Source: Brucella anthropi_A (GTDB lineage: Bacteria > Pseudomonadota > Alphaproteobacteria > Rhizobiales > Rhizobiaceae). Taken from it: a DNA stretch of 64,000 nt. The stretch's first letter is position 1; every line of letters begins with the position of its first letter. Where the stretch lies: positions 62,001-126,000 of the forward strand of contig NZ_LQBD01000013.1 in NCBI RefSeq assembly GCF_046630315.1, read 5' to 3'. The notes under the pieces are model-generated. The model saw nothing but the letters and a program-made list of their open reading frames with translations, made no database searches and was not told the origin of the DNA. Shown here one piece after another: positions 60,665-64,000 of this stretch. The translations under genes were made by a program, and so were the position numbers.

Positions 60665-60707
60665 TTCAGAAAATCGCGTTTGGTGACTGTCAGCGCGATT
60701 TTCTGAA
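60665..60707. other. long perfect hairpin spanning the alkB stop codon
   Basis: TTCAGAAAATCGCG (60665-60678) and CGCGATTTTCTGAA (60694-60707) form a perfect 14-bp stem; the 15-base loop contains the alkB stop (60690-60692). The alkB C-terminal codons form the right arm. It lacks a clean T-run on either strand, so terminator function is possible but not certain. Confidence 0.6.
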
Positions 60708-61328
60708 TGTCAAATTAAGGCGAAACGGCCCCAGTTTTTCATGCTCGCCGCGCTTCAGGGCGAGTATGCCATGATGGAAGAGGCGGGACGGTCCGCCCCA
60801 CACCACCACGTCACCATGATGCAGGATATATTTTGCAATCGGGTCGGTTCGCTTCAATCCGCCGAACTGGAAAGTCGCGGTCAGGCCAAGCGACACCGAA
60901 ACAATCGGATTGCTGAAATCCCTCTCGTCCTTATCCTGATGCAATGAAAGTTTCGCCCCCGGCTCATAACGATTGATGAGACAGGCATCGGGCGCAAAAT
61001 CAGGATAACCGGCTTCGCGGGCGGCAGTTTCGGCAAGCGCGCGAAACGCATCCGGCATCGCAGGCCAGGGCAGGCCGGTTTCGGGATCCTCGCTGCTGTA
61101 ACGATAGCCGGTCCGGTCCGTGACCCAGCCCAACGCACCGCAATTCGTCATCGCGACCGACATGCGATAGCCGCCGGGCGTGGTCATGTGCCGAAAAGGT
61201 GCTACGGCGGAAACATCGGCCACAGACTTCAGAACAGAATCCTCACCGGCAAGCGCGAAGCCACGCAGAAGCACGGCTCCCGGTGCCAGGATTTGACGCG
61301 GTTCAGTCTCGTCGAAAAGATCTTTCAT
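60690..61328 (-). CDS. alkB: DNA oxidative demethylase AlkB
   Basis: 212 residues, close to the E. coli length. Iron ligands His130 and Asp132 (LSLHQDKDE) and His186 (SRLFHHG), plus the 2-oxoglutarate site RLNLTFR at 203-209, are each one residue before the E. coli positions. It repairs N1-methyladenine and N3-methylcytosine in DNA. Monocistronic; no ada gene is nearby. Confidence 0.94.
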   Translation of the reverse strand: MKDLFDETEPRQILAPGAVLLRGFALAGEDSVLKSVADVSAVAPFRHMTTPGGYRMSVAMTNCGALGWVTDRTGYRYSSEDPETGLPWPAMPDAFRALAETAAREAGYPDFAPDACLINRYEPGAKLSLHQDKDERDFSNPIVSVSLGLTATFQFGGLKRTDPIAKYILHHGDVVVWGGPSRLFHHGILALKRGEHEKLGPFRLNLTFRKSR

Positions 61329-61393
61329 GGGATCGTTTTAACACGAGATCGAATGACCGCCTCCCGAAACCTGCTTTCAAATCCGGGTAAGTC

Positions 61394-61828
61394 CTACACC
61401 GTTTCCGCCGTCTGGCCGAGCGGCAGCGGGAACAGCCGGTCATAGGCGATGTTGAACACGAACGCATAGACCAGATAGAAGATGACGATCGCTATATCCA
61501 TCACCAGAGCGGTCAACAGCGAAATTCCCAGATACCAGGCGATGAACGGGATCAGAAGCACGATCAATCCGCCTTCGAAGAGGATCGCGTGCAGAACCCG
61601 CACAGCCATGCTCTTGTTCACACGGCCGGTAAAACGCAGCATCGCCTTGTCAAAGCCCAGATTGAACAGAAAATTCCACACCGTCGCGGTGGTTGCCGAA
61701 ACGATGCCGATAACGCCCATCTCCGCGGCCGGCTTGTCCAGAATGAAGGCGGAACCGGGTATGAAGATCGCCAGTCCGATGAGTTCAAACATCGTCGCGT
61801 GGCGGACACGGTCCATAAAACTGCGCAT
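61394..61828 (-). CDS. PACE-family proton-coupled efflux protein
   Basis: 144 residues with four transmembrane helices formed by two tandem bacterial transmembrane-pair domains: FELIGLAIFIPGSAFI...TVWNFLFNLGFDKAM and LHAILFEGGLIVLLIPFIAWYLG...FYLVYAFVFNIAYDRLFP. These are the AceI/PACE signatures (WN-FN-FD; H-E-G; Y-FN-YD). AceI exports chlorhexidine and short diamines. Divergent from a LysR gene, as in the aceI-aceR pair. Confidence 0.92.
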   Translation of the reverse strand: MRSFMDRVRHATMFELIGLAIFIPGSAFILDKPAAEMGVIGIVSATTATVWNFLFNLGFDKAMLRFTGRVNKSMAVRVLHAILFEGGLIVLLIPFIAWYLGISLLTALVMDIAIVIFYLVYAFVFNIAYDRLFPLPLGQTAETV

Positions 61829-61864
61829 TTCCTTTAATCCCTGTTGTGAATGCGGGTTCTTCTA

Positions 61865-61883
61865 TCTTATTCTTGCGATAAGA
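61865..61883. promoter_or_regulatory. candidate LysR operator between the PACE gene and its regulator
   Basis: TCTTAT (61865-61870) and ATAAGA (61878-61883) form an interrupted palindrome with a 7-base centre inside the 85-bp divergent gap. The layout suits LysR-type T-N11-A sites. Confidence 0.45.
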
Positions 61884-61913
61884 AAAGTTAGATATTATCC
61901 GGATTTCAGATAG

Positions 61914-62792
61914 ATGACCATCGAACTGGAGCAACTGGAAGCCTTTGTGGCCGCGGCGGATCAGGGCTCGTTCTCGGCGGCCGCGCGATATCTGCACAAG
62001 GCGCAGTCTGCCGTCAGCGTTCTGGTGTCCTCGCTGGAAGACGATCTCGACGTCAAGCTGTTCAGTCGCGCATCGCGCAATCCGGTGCTGACGGAGGCGG
62101 GTGCCCGGCTGCTTCCCGAAGCGCGGCTGATGCTTGCCCGGCGCGAGCATCTGATTTCCGTCGCCAGAAATTTTGGCGACCATGTGGAAAGCCGTCTCGT
62201 GGTGGCGATCGACGAGCTTTATCCAGAACCCGCCATCGCGACATTGTTTGCGGCCTTTGCCGAAGCGTTTCCGCATGTCGAACTTGAACTGAAATTCCCC
62301 TCTTCAACCGCGATAAGCGGCCTTGTGCTGGAGGGAAAGGCGGATCTCGGCGTCATGTGGCGGGCCGAACAGATGCCGGATGAGCTTGGCTTCCACACCA
62401 TCGGCTGGGTGCCCCTGGTGCTGGTCTGCGGGCGTGAGCATCCGCTGGCCCATACCGCCGTCAGCTGGGAAGATTTGCGCTCGTTTCGCCAGATCATGGC
62501 CCGCAAGCACAGCGATACGGCGGAAAGCCGCCGTCTGCGGGTCGGCGCGGAGGTGTGGTGGGTGGAAAGCCACTGGGTCATCCTGCAAATCCTCACGCGG
62601 GGGATCGGCTGGGCGTTCATTCCCGAACATATATTGAAGGATTCGCCGCAGGCGCCCGAACTCGTCATTCCGAAACTGCAATTCGACGAAGGCGCGCATC
62701 CGGTCGCGCTGGAGCTGATCTGGAACAAGCGGCGGCGGCAGGGGCCCGCCGCGCAGTGGTTGCAGGAGCGCTTTGCCGAAAGCCGGTTTTGA
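61914..62792 (+). CDS. LysR-family transcriptional regulator (AceR-like position)
   Basis: 292 residues. The helix-turn-helix LEQLEAFVAAADQGSFSAAARYLHKAQSAVSVLVSSLEDDLDVKLFSR is followed by a LysR effector domain (SRLVVAIDELYPEPAIATLFAAFAEAFPHVELELKF). The divergent PACE exporter gene is its most likely target. Ligand unknown; polyamines are a guess from the exporter family. Confidence 0.9.
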   Translation: MTIELEQLEAFVAAADQGSFSAAARYLHKAQSAVSVLVSSLEDDLDVKLFSRASRNPVLTEAGARLLPEARLMLARREHLISVARNFGDHVESRLVVAIDELYPEPAIATLFAAFAEAFPHVELELKFPSSTAISGLVLEGKADLGVMWRAEQMPDELGFHTIGWVPLVLVCGREHPLAHTAVSWEDLRSFRQIMARKHSDTAESRRLRVGAEVWWVESHWVILQILTRGIGWAFIPEHILKDSPQAPELVIPKLQFDEGAHPVALELIWNKRRRQGPAAQWLQERFAESRF

Positions 62793-62844
62793 GCTTTCGG
62801 CAACGGCGCTGCAAAGGGCAGAGGATCACCCTGCCCAAGGCGGA

Positions 62845-63885
62845 TTACACTTTTGCGGCTTGCACGAAGCGCGGATCGAAGGTCTGCGCAAAGGAAATAT
62901 CGGCATTTGCCAGTTCCGGATCAAGCGCCTTCAGCATTTCATAAAGGCTCTTGAAGCCGTCTTCCGCGATCAGGCCCTTTTCGGAATACATGGCGCGCGA
63001 CTTCTCGAAGCCGGTCTTGTAAAGCGCGCGGTCGCCCAGTAGATATTCCTCCGGCACGGCGTCTGCCACTTCGTCGGCGGAAGCCTTGTGAATCCAGTTC
63101 AGCGACTTGATGAATGCGTTGACGACGCGCTGCGTCGTGACCGGATTGGCATCGATGAAGCTCTGCTGCACATAGACGGTGGCAGCCGGATTGGTGCCGC
63201 CGAAAAGCTGGCGCGTGCCTTCTTCGGTGCGGGTATCCAGAAGCAGGGTGATGTCGCCATCCACTTCCAGTCGCGTGATGACCGGATCGAGATGGACGAG
63301 GGCGGCGATTTCGCCCTTCTTGATGGCCGCAACCGCGCTTGCGCCGCCACCGACACCGATGATCGAAGCGGCATCTTCGGCAAGGCCGTTCTTGATGAGC
63401 GCATATTGCAGCAGGAGCGACGTTGACGAGCCGGGCGCCGTGACGCCGACATTCTGGCCCTTGAGATCGGCAATCGTCTTGATTTCGCCGGCGAGGTCCT
63501 TGCGCACGCCGATGCAGATGCCCGGAAAGCGGCCAAGCTCGCAGACGGCCTTGATGTCCTGTCCCTTGTTCTGCATGCGAATGGTGTGTTCATATGCGCC
63601 GGTGACGACATCGACCGAACCGCCGATCAGCGCCTGCAAGGACTTGGCGCCGCCGCCGAAATCATTGATCGTGGCCTTGATGCCTTCTTCCTCGAAGAAG
63701 CCCTTGCGCTCGGCAATGGTGAGCGGAAGGTAATAGAAGAGCGGCTTTCCGCCGACGCCGAACATCAGTTCCGGCTTTTCCGGCGTCGCGGATGCATCCT
63801 GCGCATAGGCGGGCAGGCGCGCGGCCAGCCCCGCAAGCCCGAAGGCGGCAGCGCCCAGCAAAATATCTCTACGGGTTGTCCTCAT
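62845..63885 (-). CDS. NitT/TauT-family ABC substrate-binding protein
   Basis: 346 residues from the ATG of MRTTRRDILLGAAAFG (GAGGA upstream). The N-terminus is a twin-arginine type signal (TRRDILL), cleaved near AYA-QDA. The SsuA/NMT1-like fold shows KPLFYYLPLTIAERKGFFEEEGI, DFGGGAKSLQALIGGSVDVVTGAYEHTIRM and LKGQNVGVTAPGSSTSLLLQY. It probably binds a sulfonate, nitrate, aromatic acid or pyrimidine precursor; which one cannot be said. The partner permease ends 20 bp upstream on the same strand. Confidence 0.9.
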   Translation of the reverse strand: MRTTRRDILLGAAAFGLAGLAARLPAYAQDASATPEKPELMFGVGGKPLFYYLPLTIAERKGFFEEEGIKATINDFGGGAKSLQALIGGSVDVVTGAYEHTIRMQNKGQDIKAVCELGRFPGICIGVRKDLAGEIKTIADLKGQNVGVTAPGSSTSLLLQYALIKNGLAEDAASIIGVGGGASAVAAIKKGEIAALVHLDPVITRLEVDGDITLLLDTRTEEGTRQLFGGTNPAATVYVQQSFIDANPVTTQRVVNAFIKSLNWIHKASADEVADAVPEEYLLGDRALYKTGFEKSRAMYSEKGLIAEDGFKSLYEMLKALDPELANADISFAQTFDPRFVQAAKV

Positions 63886-63905
63886 GATTTCCTCCTTCAA
63901 TTTTT

Positions 63906-64000
63906 CTAACCGTTGTGTCCGGCAGCTTTCGGGCGCCAGACAAGCAGGCGCGCTTCGACGATGGACACGATCCAGTCGATCACCAGCACGAATGCCGTCA
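63906..64000 (-). CDS. ABC transporter permease, NitT/TauT family, 3' end only
   Basis: Only the last 31 residues are in the window: TAFVLVIDWIVSIVEARLLVWRP, then a short polar tail. This is the last helix and W-R-P tail typical of SsuC/TauC permeases and resembles the fragment at the other end of the window. It lies immediately upstream of the binding-protein gene and is surely its partner. Confidence 0.8.
   Translation of the reverse strand, partial: TAFVLVIDWIVSIVEARLLVWRPKAAGHNG

Noticed and set aside
1..64000. tRNA, rRNA, insertion sequence, prophage or plasmid origin
   Set aside because: No cloverleaf, rRNA block, transposase, integrase or replication gene was recognised in any part of the window.

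Overview
The window looks like part of the second, plasmid-like replicon of an alphaproteobacterium of the Brucella/Ochrobactrum group. The support is indirect: GC-rich rhizobial codon use, an R-S-T-P-Q-U-K rhamnose operon in the order known from Rhizobium, a Rhizobiales-type dispersed repeat at 25008-25111, and octamer repeats of the AGGGCAGT type, known as variable-number repeats in Brucella. No rRNA, tRNA, CRISPR array, insertion sequence or prophage was recognised. The DNA is densely coding and almost entirely metabolic and transport genes.

Layout. 1-238: 3' end of a NitT/TauT-type ABC permease. 261-2319: TctDE-like two-component pair. 2925-6066: polar amino-acid (Arg/His/opine type) ABC importer. 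6190-9166: Mog-type molybdopterin enzyme, a nitroreductase and an FAD/NAD(P)-binding protein. 9486-15510: complete Mrp (Pha) cation/proton antiporter operon with subunits A and B fused. 15901-22983: GbsR/MarR regulator followed by cydD-cydC-cydA-cydB-cydX (cytochrome bd oxidase and its assembly exporter). 23024-30565: amino-sugar/sugar uptake locus with a GntR repressor and BadF-type kinase divergent from an ABC importer, a Gfo/Idh/MocA dehydrogenase and an MsmK-type ATPase. 31179-36123: branched-chain 2-oxoacid dehydrogenase complex (E1a, E1b, E2, E3). 36112-36870: SURF1. 37459-39930: an FtsK-type translocase without membrane anchor. 40241-44875: NodT-MacA-MacB tripartite efflux system. 45100-47160: DmpA-type self-cleaving aminopeptidase and D-amino-acid transaminase. 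47401-49710: HypT-like LysR regulator and an MFS carrier. 49759-60585: complete L-rhamnose regulon (rhaRSTPQUK and divergent rhaDI). 60690-62792: AlkB, a PACE-family exporter and its divergent LysR regulator. 62845-64000: NitT/TauT substrate-binding protein and the 3' end of its permease.

The genes fall into self-contained transport-plus-catabolism modules, many translationally coupled by 4-bp ATGA/GTGA overlaps. Respiration (Cyd) and ion homeostasis (Mrp) sit among them.

I found no clear case of an entirely undescribed system. The most interesting signals are non-coding: (i) inverted octamer arrays followed by a 16-bp tandem duplication that supplies the Shine-Dalgarno of a LysR gene (47264-47394); (ii) a perfect 19-bp inverted repeat with 10-bp phased ATGATTG boxes between rhaR and rhaD; (iii) a hairpin between an AGGAGG and the cydA start; (iv) overlapping palindromes in front of the GbsR-cyd operon; (v) an intra-operon terminator-like hairpin after the sugar-binding protein gene.
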